A stretch of 64,000 nucleotides of DNA, taken from Sphingomonas endophytica (GTDB taxonomy: Bacteria; Pseudomonadota; Alphaproteobacteria; Sphingomonadales; Sphingomonadaceae). The notes under the pieces are model-generated. The model was given only the letters and a program-made list of their open reading frames with translations, was not told the origin of the DNA and did no database searches. The DNA lies in assembly GCF_014199415.1 (NCBI RefSeq), contig NZ_JACIJN010000001.1, positions 124,001-188,000 on the forward strand, given 5' to 3'. Positions 1-8,793 of this stretch are shown in pieces. Numbering within the stretch: the stretch's first letter is position 1; the number at the start of each line of letters is the position of its first letter. A program made the translations under genes and the position numbers.

Positions 1-3000
1 GATCTCCGCGCCCAGCATCGAGGCGGCGATCGCGTCTCGGACCCGCGCCGCCGCCGCCGGCTCGCCGCGCTCCTCCAGCCGCATCGCCAGGTCGCGCGCC
101 GCCGGATCGGCATGGTCGCAGACCACCGGCGGCGGCAGCGCCGCCCCGGCGACCAGCCGCCCGAGGTACAATGGCCCGCCCGCCTTGGGTCCGGTTCCCG
201 ACAGCCCGCGCCCGCCGAACGGCTGGACCCCGACCACCGCGCCGATCACGTTGCGGTTGATGTACAGATTGCCGGCCTTCACGCGGCTGGTGACGTGCGC
301 GATCGTTTCGTCGAGCCGGGTATGCAGTCCGAAGGTCAGTCCGTAGCCGGTGGCGTTGATCCGGTCGATCAACCGGTCGAGTTCGGCGCGGCGGAAGCGC
401 ACGACGTGCAGCACCGGGCCGAACACCTCACGCTCCAGCTCGGCGATGTCGTTCAGCTCGACGATCGTCGGCGGGACGAAGGTGCCGTTCGCAGTATCGC
501 CCGACAGCGCGACCTGCTCGACGCGGAGCCCGCGCGCGCGCATCGTCGCGATATGCGTGTCGACCGTCGCCTGGGCCTCGGCGCTGATGACCGGGCCGAT
601 ATCGACCGCCAGCCGGTCGGTGCGCCCGATCGACAATTCGTGCAGCGCGCCGCGGATCATCGTCAGCGTGCGATCGGCAATTTCCTCCTGAAGGCACAGG
701 ATCCGCAGCGCCGAGCAACGTTGCCCGGCGCTGTCGAAGGCGGAGGCGATCACATCCGCCACCACCTGTTCGGCGAGCGCCGAGGAATCGACGATCATCG
801 CATTCTGCCCGCCGGTTTCCGCGATGAACGGGATCGGCGCGCCGTCGGGCAGCAGCCGCTGGGCCAGCTCGCGCTGGATCAGCCGCGCGACCTCGGTCGA
901 GCCGGTGAACATCACCCCCATCGTCTCGGGCGCCGCCACCAGCGCCGCGCCGATCGCGCCGTCGCCGGGCACCAGCTGCAACACCGCGCGCGGCACCCCC
1001 GCCTCATGGAGGATCGCCACGCCCTGTGCCGCGATCAGCGGCGTCTCTTCCGCGGGCTTGGCGAGCACCGCATTGCCCGCGACCAGCGCGGCGGCGACCT
1101 GCCCGGTGAAGATCGCGAGCGGGAAGTTCCACGGGCTGATACACGTCACCACGCCGAGCGGGCGATGCCCTGCACCGAGCGTCGAACGCGCCTGTTCGGC
1201 ATAATAGCGCAGGAAGTCGATCGCCTCGCGCACCTCGGCGATGGCGTTGGGCAGCGACTTGCCCGCCTCGCGGACGATCAGCGCGAGCAGTTGCGGCATC
1301 CGCGCCTGCATCGCGTCGGCGGCACGGTCGAGGACTGCCGCCCGCTCGGCCGGCACGCGCGCCGCCCAGTCTGCCGCCGCGGCGGTCGTGTCGCGTGCCG
1401 CGGCCTGCGCCTGCGCGACCGACATCTCGCGCACCGTGCCGACCTGCTCGCGGTGATCCCCGGGGTTGAGAACCGGCCGCTCCGAACCGACGGTGCCCGC
1501 CTGCCACGGCCCTTCCGCCGCCAGCGTCCCGCTCAACGATGCCAATACCGTCTCGTCGCTCAGGTCGAGCCCGGCAGAGTTGAGCCGCATCCCGTACAGC
1601 TCGCGCGGCAAGGCGATCTGCGGGTTCTTCTGCCCCGGTGACGCCATCCGCCGCACCGTCTCGACCGGATCGGCGACCAGGTCGGCGATCGCCACATCGG
1701 GATCGGCGATCCGGTTGACGAACGACGAATTGGCACCGTTCTCGAGCAGTCGCCGGACGAGATAGGCGAGCAAGGTCTCGTGGGTGCCGACCGGCGCGTA
1801 GATCCGACACGGACGGTTGAGCTTCGCCGCGCCGACCACCTCGTCATACAAGGGCTCGCCCATGCCGTGCAGGCACTGGAACTCATAGTCGCCGACCGTG
1901 AAGTCCGGCCCGGCGAGATGATAGATCGCGCTCAGCGTCTGCGCATTGTGCGTCGCGAACTGCGGGAACACCGCGTCGCGCGCCGCCAGCAGCTTCCGCG
2001 CGCAGGCGGTATAGGCGACATCGGTATGGACCTTGCGCGTATAGACCGGGAAGTCGGCGAGGCCGTCGACCTGCGCGCGCTTGATCTCGGCGTCCCAATA
2101 GGCGCCCTTGACCAGCCGGACCATGATCCGCCGTCCGGCACGCCGCGCGAGGTCGACGATCCAGTCGATCACGAACGGGCAGCGCTTGCCATAGGCCTGC
2201 ACCACGAAGCCGAGGCCGTCCCAGCCGGCGAGATCGCGATCGGTCGCGAGGCTTTCGAGCAAGTCGAGCGACAATTCGAGCCGATCGGCTTCCTCTGCGT
2301 CGATGTTCAGCCCGATGTCATGGTGCTTGGCGAGCAGCGCCAGCGCCTTCACGCGCGGCAGCAATTCGGCCATCACCCGCTCCGCCTGCGCGCGGACGTA
2401 GCGCGGGTGAAGCGCCGACAGCTTGATCGAGATCCCCGGCCCTTCGTAGATCCCGCGCCCGGCCGACGCCGCGCCGATCGCCTTCACCGCTTCCTCATAG
2501 TCGCGGTAATAGCGGTTGGCATCCGCCGCGGTGGTCGCCGCCTCGCCGAGCATGTCATAGCTGTAGCGGAAGCCGCGCGCCTCCAGCGGCCGCGCGCGCC
2601 TCAGCGCCTCGCCGATCGTCTCGCCGGTGACGAACTGCTCGCCCATCATCCGCATCGCCATATCGACCCCGCGGCGGATCACCGGCTCGCCCGCGCGCGC
2701 GATCAGCCGGGTCAGCGCAGCGCTCAGCCCGCTGTCGTTGACGCTGCCGGTCAGCTTGCCGGTCACGACCAGCCCCCAGCTTGCGGCGTTGACGAACAGC
2801 GAGCGACCGTCGCCGACATGCGCCCGCCAGTCGCCGCCCGCGATCTTGTCGCGGATCAGCGCATCGCGCGTCGCGGTGTCGGGGATGCGCAGCAACGCCT
2901 CGGCCAGGCACATCAGTGCCACGCCCTCCTGGCTCGACAAGGCATATTCCTGCACCAGCCCCTCGACGCCGGTGCCCTTGTGCTTGGCGCGCAGCGCACT

Positions 3001-3186
3001 GACCAACGCGGTGGCGGTCGCCGCCGTGGCCTCGGCCAGATCGCCCGGCAAGCTCGCGGCGTCGAGCAGCGGCGCGAGGCACTCGGGCTCGCTGCGGCGG
3101 TAGGCAGCGGTGATCGCGTGCCGCAACGCGCTCTGCGCGCGAACCGGCGGGGCGAAATCGGCGAACGGGGGCAAAGCGGCGCGCAT
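1..3186 (-). CDS. putA: Bifunctional proline dehydrogenase / P5C dehydrogenase PutA (partial, C-terminus beyond window)
   Basis: Oxidises proline to pyrroline-5-carboxylate (FAD domain) and then to glutamate (NAD domain). 1062 codons are present and the frame stays open at base 1. The N-terminus runs almost directly into the helical/PRODH region, so the DNA-binding domain of autoregulatory PutAs is absent. PRODH motifs VQAYGKRCP (about residue 329) and RLVKGAYWD (about 355) are visible. The P5CDH domain has AETGGQNAM (about 793) and the catalytic-Cys motif GQRCSALR (about 823), followed by the late PFGGRGLSGTGPKAGGP motif. About 60 residues already follow that motif, which suggests the form with a C-terminal extension. 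The ATG at 3186 is preceded by AGAGGA. The divergent Lrp-type gene at 3290 is the likely regulator. Confidence 0.97.
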   Translation of the reverse strand, partial: MRAALPPFADFAPPVRAQSALRHAITAAYRRSEPECLAPLLDAASLPGDLAEATAATATALVSALRAKHKGTGVEGLVQEYALSSQEGVALMCLAEALLRIPDTATRDALIRDKIAGGDWRAHVGDGRSLFVNAASWGLVVTGKLTGSVNDSGLSAALTRLIARAGEPVIRRGVDMAMRMMGEQFVTGETIGEALRRARPLEARGFRYSYDMLGEAATTAADANRYYRDYEEAVKAIGAASAGRGIYEGPGISIKLSALHPRYVRAQAERVMAELLPRVKALALLAKHHDIGLNIDAEEADRLELSLDLLESLATDRDLAGWDGLGFVVQAYGKRCPFVIDWIVDLARRAGRRIMVRLVKGAYWDAEIKRAQVDGLADFPVYTRKVHTDVAYTACARKLLAARDAVFPQFATHNAQTLSAIYHLAGPDFTVGDYEFQCLHGMGEPLYDEVVGAAKLNRPCRIYAPVGTHETLLAYLVRRLLENGANSSFVNRIADPDVAIADLVADPVETVRRMASPGQKNPQIALPRELYGMRLNSAGLDLSDETVLASLSGTLAAEGPWQAGTVGSERPVLNPGDHREQVGTVREMSVAQAQAAARDTTAAAADWAARVPAERAAVLDRAADAMQARMPQLLALIVREAGKSLPNAIAEVREAIDFLRYYAEQARSTLGAGHRPLGVVTCISPWNFPLAIFTGQVAAALVAGNAVLAKPAEETPLIAAQGVAILHEAGVPRAVLQLVPGDGAIGAALVAAPETMGVMFTGSTEVARLIQRELAQRLLPDGAPIPFIAETGGQNAMIVDSSALAEQVVADVIASAFDSAGQRCSALRILCLQEEIADRTLTMIRGALHELSIGRTDRLAVDIGPVISAEAQATVDTHIATMRARGLRVEQVALSGDTANGTFVPPTIVELNDIAELEREVFGPVLHVVRFRRAELDRLIDRINATGYGLTFGLHTRLDETIAHVTSRVKAGNLYINRNVIGAVVGVQPFGGRGLSGTGPKAGGPLYLGRLVAGAALPPPVVCDHADPAARDLAMRLEERGEPAAAARVRDAIAASMLGAEI

Positions 3187-3289
3187 CGCGGAACATCCTC
3201 TCGTGATGCCCGCTCCATAGTGGAAGATGCTCTGGCAATCCGACCGAATATGACGCATCGATGTGCCGAACGAAGCTATTTGGGCGGTC

Positions 3290-3775
3290 ATGACAGAGCG
3301 AACGGACCAGAAAGCGCTCGCATCCGCGCCGATCGACGCGTTCGACCGGCGCATCATCGATGCGCTGCGCGCCGAGGGGCGGTTGTCCGTCACCGAACTC
3401 GCCCGGCGGGTCGGTCTGTCGAAGACCCCGTGTCAGGTACGGCTACGGCGGCTGATCGAGGGCGGCTACATCCGCGGCTTTCGCGCGATCGTCGACCCGG
3501 CGCGGCTCGGGCTCGACCACGTCGCCTTCACCGAGGTCAAACTGTCCGACACCCGCGAGACTGCGCTCGAGGAGTTCCGCCGCGCGGTACTGCGCATCCC
3601 CGAGGTCGAGGAATGCCACATGATCGCGAGCAGCTTCGATTATCTGCTCAAGGTGCGCACCGCCGACATCCGCCGCTATCGCGAGGTGCTCGGCGAGCGC
3701 ATCTCCTCGCTCCCGCATGTCGCCAGCACCTCGACCTTCGTCGCCATGGAGACGATCCGCGACGCCGGGGTGTAG
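3290..3775 (+). CDS. Lrp/AsnC-family regulator, probable proline-responsive activator of putA (PutR-like)
   Basis: A 161-aa Lrp/AsnC protein. An N-terminal helix-turn-helix (about residues 15-60, LSVTELARRVGLSKTPCQVR) is followed by an RAM/AsnC effector domain ending with SSLPHVASTSTFVAME. It lies divergently 103 bp from putA, and the PutA here has no DNA-binding domain of its own. That is the usual arrangement of alphaproteobacterial PutR, which activates putA in response to proline. The start is set at the ATG at 3290; an in-frame ATG at 3263 would add nine residues that look unlike the family. Neither start has a strong Shine-Dalgarno. The family is certain; the putA target is inferred from position. 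Confidence 0.92.
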   Translation: MTERTDQKALASAPIDAFDRRIIDALRAEGRLSVTELARRVGLSKTPCQVRLRRLIEGGYIRGFRAIVDPARLGLDHVAFTEVKLSDTRETALEEFRRAVLRIPEVEECHMIASSFDYLLKVRTADIRRYREVLGERISSLPHVASTSTFVAMETIRDAGV

Positions 3776-3785
3776 GGGCGGGGGC

Positions 3786-3928
3786 TCACCCCTTCAGCGC
3801 GAACAGGCACAGGCCGGCGCTGGCGAGCGCGACCAAGGTCAGGAAGATCGTGAAGGCAAGCACCTTCGTCCGTCGGCGCGGACGTCGGTGGCGACGATAG
3901 TGGTTTTCGATGACGCAACCTCGAACAT
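3786..3928 (-). pseudogene. Possible frameshifted small membrane protein ORF
   Basis: An ATG at 3928 has a good ribosome-binding site (GGAGAG, 8 nt upstream). Its frame reads MFEVASSKTTIVATDVRADG and stops after 29 codons. A different frame then encodes TKVLAFTIFLTLVALASAGL and ends LCLFALKG at a TGA at 3786. This is a clean single transmembrane segment, with no start codon of its own except a GTG at 3863. Start to stop spans 143 nt, one base short of a 48-codon gene. The simplest reading is a one-base deletion, or a sequencing error, in a 47-aa membrane protein. A 25-aa GTG-initiated peptide is the alternative. No family is recognised. Confidence 0.3.
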
Positions 3929-3995
3929 CGTTCGTTCTCTCCGCGTTATGGAGGGAACGATCTTGCTCCGCGATGAAGCCGCGCGCCCCGTGGCC

Positions 3996-4856
3996 CTATC
4001 GGCCGCAGCCACCGTTGGTCGCAATCGCCTCATGGGCAGATAGCTGGAGCGCGACCGTCTCGGCCTCCGAGAAACCGAGCTCGCCCGCCGCCGCCTCGCG
4101 CCCGCCCAACGTCCGGGGGTCGACCCCGGTCACCCGCGCGAAGACGACCAGCGCCTCCAGATAATAGCCGAAGCTGCTCGCGTGATAATGATCGTAGGAC
4201 CATAGCGGCACGCGGGTATAGTCGATCCCGTCGTATGGATTGGCGTCCGCGACACCGCTGCGGATCGCGCAGGTGAACGCCTGACCGACCGGCGCGACAT
4301 CGGCCTTCGCACGCCGCGCCGCGCTGTCGATGCCACGGCGCAGGTCGTTGGCCATCGCCTCCACCGGCGCGCCCGACCAGCGCTTGCCCGGCAGGAACAC
4401 GAGATCGGGGCGCGTCCAGGTGGCGGTAAGGGTGATCGCGACCTGCGGATTGCGCGCACGCAGCAGGTCGGCGATGCGCCTGGCATCGGCGATCGTCGCC
4501 GCGGGATCGCCCGGCCGAACGGGGTCGAGCGTGCTATATTCCTGCAGGACGACATGATCCCAGCGGCGATCGAGCAGCGCCCGCCGCTCGGCCAGATGCC
4601 AGCCCAGCGTCTTTCCCCCGGAAGTTTCGAGCGAGACCTGCCAGTCGAGCCCGGCCTGTTCGGCGAAGCGCTTGAACAGGCCGGGCACACCGCCGATCCG
4701 CTCATTGTTCAGATCGGTGACGCGGTCGGCGTTCAGCACCCGCACCGGCGTGTTGGCGCCGAACGTGAAGCTGTTGCCGACGAAGAGGATCGTCTCCGCC
4801 CCGGCGCTGCCGGTGAAGGGCAGCAGGGCGGCGACGGCAAGAAGAAGATTTCGCAT
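3996..4856 (-). CDS. Exported SGNH-like hydrolase (DUF4886-type)
   Basis: 286 aa, starting MRNLLLAVAALLPFTGSAGA, a typical signal peptide, so periplasmic or secreted. The SGNH-like blocks are visible: GNSFTFGAN near residue 27 (nucleophile Ser in a G-N-S-F context), DHVVLQEYS in the middle, and a C-terminal YDHYHASSFGYYLEAL carrying an Asp-x-x-His pair. These match the DUF4886/SGNH type of esterase or deacetylase. The ATG at 4856 has GGAG six bases upstream; another ATG at 4868 lacks this. It follows the TonB receptor on the same strand after 56 bp, so the two may be co-transcribed. The substrate is unknown; an acylated glycan or small ester is plausible. Confidence 0.8.
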   Translation of the reverse strand: MRNLLLAVAALLPFTGSAGAETILFVGNSFTFGANTPVRVLNADRVTDLNNERIGGVPGLFKRFAEQAGLDWQVSLETSGGKTLGWHLAERRALLDRRWDHVVLQEYSTLDPVRPGDPAATIADARRIADLLRARNPQVAITLTATWTRPDLVFLPGKRWSGAPVEAMANDLRRGIDSAARRAKADVAPVGQAFTCAIRSGVADANPYDGIDYTRVPLWSYDHYHASSFGYYLEALVVFARVTGVDPRTLGGREAAAGELGFSEAETVALQLSAHEAIATNGGCGR

Positions 4857-4912
4857 GGCGCTCCGCATAGCGCCGCCGCCGCGATCCGTGAACCACGACG
4901 GCGCGCACCGGC

Positions 4913-7342
4913 TTACCAGGTCAGGTTGAGTCGCCCGTAGATCTGCCGGCCATTGAACCCGAACGGCGAGTAATAGGGAAAGGCGGTCACGCCATTGTTG
5001 TTGAGCGCGGCCGGCGTGGTGTTCGGGTAGATGTCGAAGAGATTCTCTGCCCCCAGCGCCAGCGTGACATTGTCGTTGAAGCGATACCGCCCTTCCAGAT
5101 CGATGATCGTGTTGCGACCGGTATAGACATCGTTCGCGACCACCGTACCGGGTTGCAGCACATCGCCATAATGGACCGCACGAAGCGTCGCGCCCAGCGC
5201 CTCGCCGCGCCAGTCGACCGCGCCGACGATCTTGGTGCGCGGCGTGCCCTGTTCGATCGTCAGGATGCGGTTGCGCCCGAACAGGCTCGGCGCCGGGTTC
5301 AGCGCCGCGGTCGAGGTCGGGATGCGATCGACCGAAATGTCGTTCAGGTTGGCCGCCGCGCTCAGGTTGAAGCTGCCGAGGCGCTCGGTGCGCAGCGTAT
5401 AGGCCGCGACGATGTCGAGTCCCTTCGTCGTGGTCTGGACGCCATTGATGAAGAAGCGCGCCGCCTGCACCCGGAACGGGGCGAGCAGATTGCCGACCTG
5501 CGTGCTTGCCGACGCCTGGATGTTCTCCGACAGCGCGATCTGGTCGCGAATGCGGATGTGATAGCCATCCACCGTCAGGCTGAAGCCGCCAAAGCGCACC
5601 ACCGTTCCGGCCGAATAGTTGCGTGACTTCTCCGGATCGAGCGGCAAGGCGCCGAGCGCACGCGCGATGTCGCTCGACACCGGATAAAGCCCGGTTTCCT
5701 GAAGGACGTTGCCGTTCACCAGCGATTGCGTCGACGTATAATATTGCTGCTGGAGCGACGGGGCGCGGAAACCGGTCGACACCGATCCGCGGAACGCCAG
5801 CCATGGCGTGACGTCATAGCGCGCCGAGAGTTTGGCGGTCGCGGTTTCGCCGAAATCCGAATAGCTCTCGCCCCGCGCGGCGGCACCGAACGTCAATTTG
5901 TCCCAAAGCCGCGCCTCGACATCGAGGTAGAGGCTGCCGTTGCTGCGATGGACGTCGACCTCGTTGTCGGGCTGGAACCCGACAAAGCCCTGCGCGCCAG
6001 AGCCCAGCGTGCTCAGTGCCCCCGCCGCGCGATTGTAGCTCTCCGGCTGTCCGGCCCCGATCGCAAAGCCTTCGCGACGATATTCGCCGCCCGCCGCGAT
6101 GTTGATGACTGCCGCGCCCAGCGTATATTCGCGCGCCAGATCGAGCCCGGCGGTCAGCTGATCGTAGCGTAGCTGGCCGCTGTCGAAATCGCGCGGCGAG
6201 GCGCTGCCGTAGGTGGCGTTCCCCGAGTTGCGCGTCTCGAAGTCGATCGTGTTGCGGCCATAGCTCACGGTCAGGTCGGTGTTCCACCCGCCCAGATCGC
6301 CGCGCACCCCCACGGTGGCGTTGTAATCCTTCGAGCGCGAGCCGATCAGCGGCAGGAACCCGTCCGGGTACAGGCCGATCAGCGCGTCGGCATTCAGGTT
6401 GCTGGCATTGGCGACGCGCGGGAAGGCGCCGCTCTTGCTGTCACGCTGCTGGAAGCCGCCATTGGCATAAGCGGTCCAGTTGCCGTCGCCGAGCGGCGCC
6501 GCGGCATTGACGTAGACCGTACCCTGTTCGACCTCCGGATCGCCGAACCGTGCGCGGATCCGCGGCGTCGTCAGCCCACGCGGATCGAGGTCGGCGCGGT
6601 TGGTCGGCTGGCGCGTCACATATTCGCCCGACAGCGTCAGGAACCCCTCGCTGCCGATTGCGAAACCCTTCCACCCGCTGAACGTCGCGATCTCGCCGTC
6701 GCGTACCGAGCGCGACGTCCGTGCCGCATCATAGTTCGTCGCATAGGTGCCGAAGGTGACGTTCGCGCCGCCGCCCTCGCGCGCCTCGCGCAGCCGCAGG
6801 TTGATGACGCCCGCGATCGCGTCAGACCCGTATTGCGCCGACGCGCCCTCGCGCAGCACCTCGACGCGGTCCAGCGCGACGGTCGGGATCGTGTTGAGAT
6901 CGACCGCTGCCGACCCGCGCCCGATCGAGCCGTTGATGTTGAGCAGCGCCGAGGTGTGCGCCCGCGTGCCGTTGATGAGCACCAAAGTCTGATCCGGCGA
7001 CAGCCCGCGCAGCGTCGCGGGGCGGATCGCATCGGTGCCGTCGACCGCCGCCTGCCGCGGAAAGTCGACCGAAGGTGCAATCGTCGACAGCGCATCGGCC
7101 AGTTCGGTCGTGCCCTGCGCGCGCAACGCGTCGCCCGTCAGCACGTCGACCGGCGAGACGGTGTCGAGCCGGCTCCGCCCAGGCGCGCGTGTTCCGGTCA
7201 CGACCACTTCATTGTCGGCCGGTGCGGCGGCGGGCTCGGCGTCGGTCGACGGGGCGGGGGCGGTTTGCGCGGCGACCGGCATGGTCAGCGCCGGCAGCAA
7301 CAGCGCAGCGCCCGCCAGCAGCGCGGCTCGGGTGGTGCTCAT
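4913..7342 (-). CDS. TonB-dependent outer-membrane receptor
   Basis: 809 aa. The signal peptide (MSTTRAALLAGAALLLPALT to AQT) is followed by a TonB-box-like segment EVVVTG, a plug domain (about 60-180, with SPDQTLVLINGTRAHTSAL and REGASAQYGSDAIAGVINL) and a long beta-barrel. The barrel ends NGRQIYGRLNLTW, with the terminal aromatic residue typical of outer-membrane barrels. It transports a bulky ligand across the outer membrane using TonB/ExbBD energy. Plug features resemble the 'TonB-dependent receptor plug, OMR' group rather than the Caulobacter/Xanthomonas sugar-type receptor at 22017. The ATG at 7342 has AAGAAGGGGAA upstream. The next gene downstream is an exported SGNH hydrolase, suggesting a joint role. 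The ligand is unknown. Confidence 0.93.
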   Translation of the reverse strand: MSTTRAALLAGAALLLPALTMPVAAQTAPAPSTDAEPAAAPADNEVVVTGTRAPGRSRLDTVSPVDVLTGDALRAQGTTELADALSTIAPSVDFPRQAAVDGTDAIRPATLRGLSPDQTLVLINGTRAHTSALLNINGSIGRGSAAVDLNTIPTVALDRVEVLREGASAQYGSDAIAGVINLRLREAREGGGANVTFGTYATNYDAARTSRSVRDGEIATFSGWKGFAIGSEGFLTLSGEYVTRQPTNRADLDPRGLTTPRIRARFGDPEVEQGTVYVNAAAPLGDGNWTAYANGGFQQRDSKSGAFPRVANASNLNADALIGLYPDGFLPLIGSRSKDYNATVGVRGDLGGWNTDLTVSYGRNTIDFETRNSGNATYGSASPRDFDSGQLRYDQLTAGLDLAREYTLGAAVINIAAGGEYRREGFAIGAGQPESYNRAAGALSTLGSGAQGFVGFQPDNEVDVHRSNGSLYLDVEARLWDKLTFGAAARGESYSDFGETATAKLSARYDVTPWLAFRGSVSTGFRAPSLQQQYYTSTQSLVNGNVLQETGLYPVSSDIARALGALPLDPEKSRNYSAGTVVRFGGFSLTVDGYHIRIRDQIALSENIQASASTQVGNLLAPFRVQAARFFINGVQTTTKGLDIVAAYTLRTERLGSFNLSAAANLNDISVDRIPTSTAALNPAPSLFGRNRILTIEQGTPRTKIVGAVDWRGEALGATLRAVHYGDVLQPGTVVANDVYTGRNTIIDLEGRYRFNDNVTLALGAENLFDIYPNTTPAALNNNGVTAFPYYSPFGFNGRQIYGRLNLTW

Positions 7343-7407
7343 GCGTATTCCCCTTCTTGTCTTTGGGCGATAGTAGATCGCGCCATTCTCTACGTCCCTG
7401 ATGGTGA

Positions 7408-7440
7408 TTAGGCGTCCAAGGCTTGCTTGCGCACGCCTAA
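7408..7440. repeat. Inverted repeat between tRNA-Ser and the TonB receptor
   Basis: Perfect 8-bp arms TTAGGCGT (7408-7415) and ACGCCTAA (7433-7440) are separated by 17 bp. It lies 36 bp past the 3' end of the minus-strand tRNA-Ser and 66 bp upstream of the receptor start. It could be a weak tRNA terminator (no T-run follows) or an operator for the receptor gene. Confidence 0.4.
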
Positions 7441-7475
7441 GCGCGGCTTGGCCGGGGAGGGATGAGCGCTGGGGA

Positions 7476-7565
7476 TGGCGGAAGAGGTGGGATTCGAACC
7501 CACGGAGAGCTTGCACCCTCGCTGGTTTTCAAGACCAGTGCCTTAAACCGCTCGGCCACTCTTCC
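7476..7565 (-). tRNA. tRNA-Ser(TGA)
   Basis: 90 nt including an encoded CCA. The acceptor stem GGAAGAG/CTCTTCC pairs fully, a long variable arm is present as expected for a class II tRNA, and the T-arm reads GGTTCGAATCC. The anticodon loop CTTGAAA gives anticodon TGA, reading UCA and related serine codons. Confidence 0.97.
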
Positions 7566-7702
7566 AGACGCGCGGTGCGCGTGCCTATGGCAGCAAGGCT
7601 CGGGCGTGTTCAAGCCCCTGACCGATGCTGCGGTCATCCGTGCCGCCCGCGCGACGATTTGCGGTACCACCGTCGCATGCGCTGTGTCAGAACGGCGCGA
7701 TC

Positions 7703-8731
7703 ATGAAAGCGGCAACAACTCTCACGCGCGGTCTGGCCGCAGGGGCGTGCCTGATCGCGCCGGCGATGGCGTCGGCGCAGGATGACAGCGGATTCCGAAC
7801 CTATTTGACGCAGGTGCGCGGGCGTGCGCTGGCGGCCGGCGTCTCGACCGCGACGGTCGATGGCGTGCTGCCGACGCTGACCTTCAACCCGCGCGTGGTC
7901 GCGCTCGACCAGCAGCAGCCGGAGGCGCGCCCCAATGCGCCGGTGCCGCGGTTCGCGCCCTATCGCACCACGCATGTCGACGCGGCGCGGATCTCGCGCG
8001 GGCGCGCGACCTACGAGGCGCAGCGCGCCCGGCTCGCGCGCGTCGAGGCGGCGACCGGCGTGCCCGAGCAGATCATGGTCGCGATCTGGGGCCACGAGAC
8101 CAACTACGGATCCTACACCGGCAATTTCGATACGGTCCGCAGCCTTGCCAGCCTCGCCTATGAAGGCCGGCGGCGGCCGCTGTTCGAGGGCGAGCTCATC
8201 GCGGCGCTCAAGATGATCGACCGCGGCGTGTCGCGAACGCAACTGACCGGGAGCTGGGCCGGGGCGATGGGCAACCCGCAGTTCCTGCCATCGGTCTATC
8301 TGCGGCTGGCGCGCGACGGCGACGGCGACGGCCGCGCCGACATCTGGAATTCGCCAGCCGACACGCTGGCATCGATCGGCAATTATTTCGTCCAGGCCGG
8401 CTGGCGCCGCGGGCAGCCGTGGGGCGTCGCGGTCAACGTGCCGGCCGGCTACAATCGTGCCGAGGTCCGCAACCGGCTGGTCTCGCCGCGCTGCCCGCGC
8501 GTGTTCGAGCGCCACAGCGGCTGGCGCTCGATGGCCGAGTGGCGTGCGCTGGGCGTGTCGGCGCAGGGGCGGACGCTCGCCGACGACGTCCAGGCGACGC
8601 TGATCGAGCCCGACGGCCCCGGCCAGACCGCCTATCTGCTCACCGGCAATTACCGCGTGATCCTCGACTATAACTGCTCGAACTTCTACGCCTTGTCGGT
8701 CGGCCTGCTCGCCGATGCGATTGCGTCATAG
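7703..8731 (+). CDS. Lytic murein transglycosylase (MltB/SLT_2 family)
   Basis: 342 aa with a signal peptide (MKAATTLTRGLAAGACLIAP to ASAQ). It cleaves the MurNAc-GlcNAc bond of peptidoglycan, forming 1,6-anhydro-MurNAc in the periplasm. The catalytic glutamate lies in AIWGHETNYG (about residue 130). The family hallmark GSWAGAMGNPQFLPS follows. A DGDGDGRADIWNSPAD segment resembles the Ca-binding loop of MltB, and the closing LDYNCSNFYALSVGLLAD is typical of this family. The ATG at 7703 is chosen because it begins the signal peptide; longer in-frame versions add an Arg/Pro-rich non-signal stretch. It is followed on the same strand by a D,D-carboxypeptidase, so two peptidoglycan-remodelling enzymes are neighbours. 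Confidence 0.93.
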   Translation: MKAATTLTRGLAAGACLIAPAMASAQDDSGFRTYLTQVRGRALAAGVSTATVDGVLPTLTFNPRVVALDQQQPEARPNAPVPRFAPYRTTHVDAARISRGRATYEAQRARLARVEAATGVPEQIMVAIWGHETNYGSYTGNFDTVRSLASLAYEGRRRPLFEGELIAALKMIDRGVSRTQLTGSWAGAMGNPQFLPSVYLRLARDGDGDGRADIWNSPADTLASIGNYFVQAGWRRGQPWGVAVNVPAGYNRAEVRNRLVSPRCPRVFERHSGWRSMAEWRALGVSAQGRTLADDVQATLIEPDGPGQTAYLLTGNYRVILDYNCSNFYALSVGLLADAIAS

Positions 8732-8793
8732 CGCGGCGTCGCTATGGCACGTCCTTTGATCGCCCCATCTCGCCTCGTTACACGGAACCCTCG

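Noticed and set aside
4857..5804. N-terminal extension of the SGNH hydrolase frame reaching across the TonB receptor gene
   Set aside because: The signal peptide at 4856 with its own ribosome-binding site marks the true start; the extension overlaps the receptor barrel in another frame.
7343..7516. Long N-terminal extension of the TonB receptor into the tRNA-Ser gene
   Set aside because: It would overlap a tRNA and put non-signal sequence before a perfect signal peptide.
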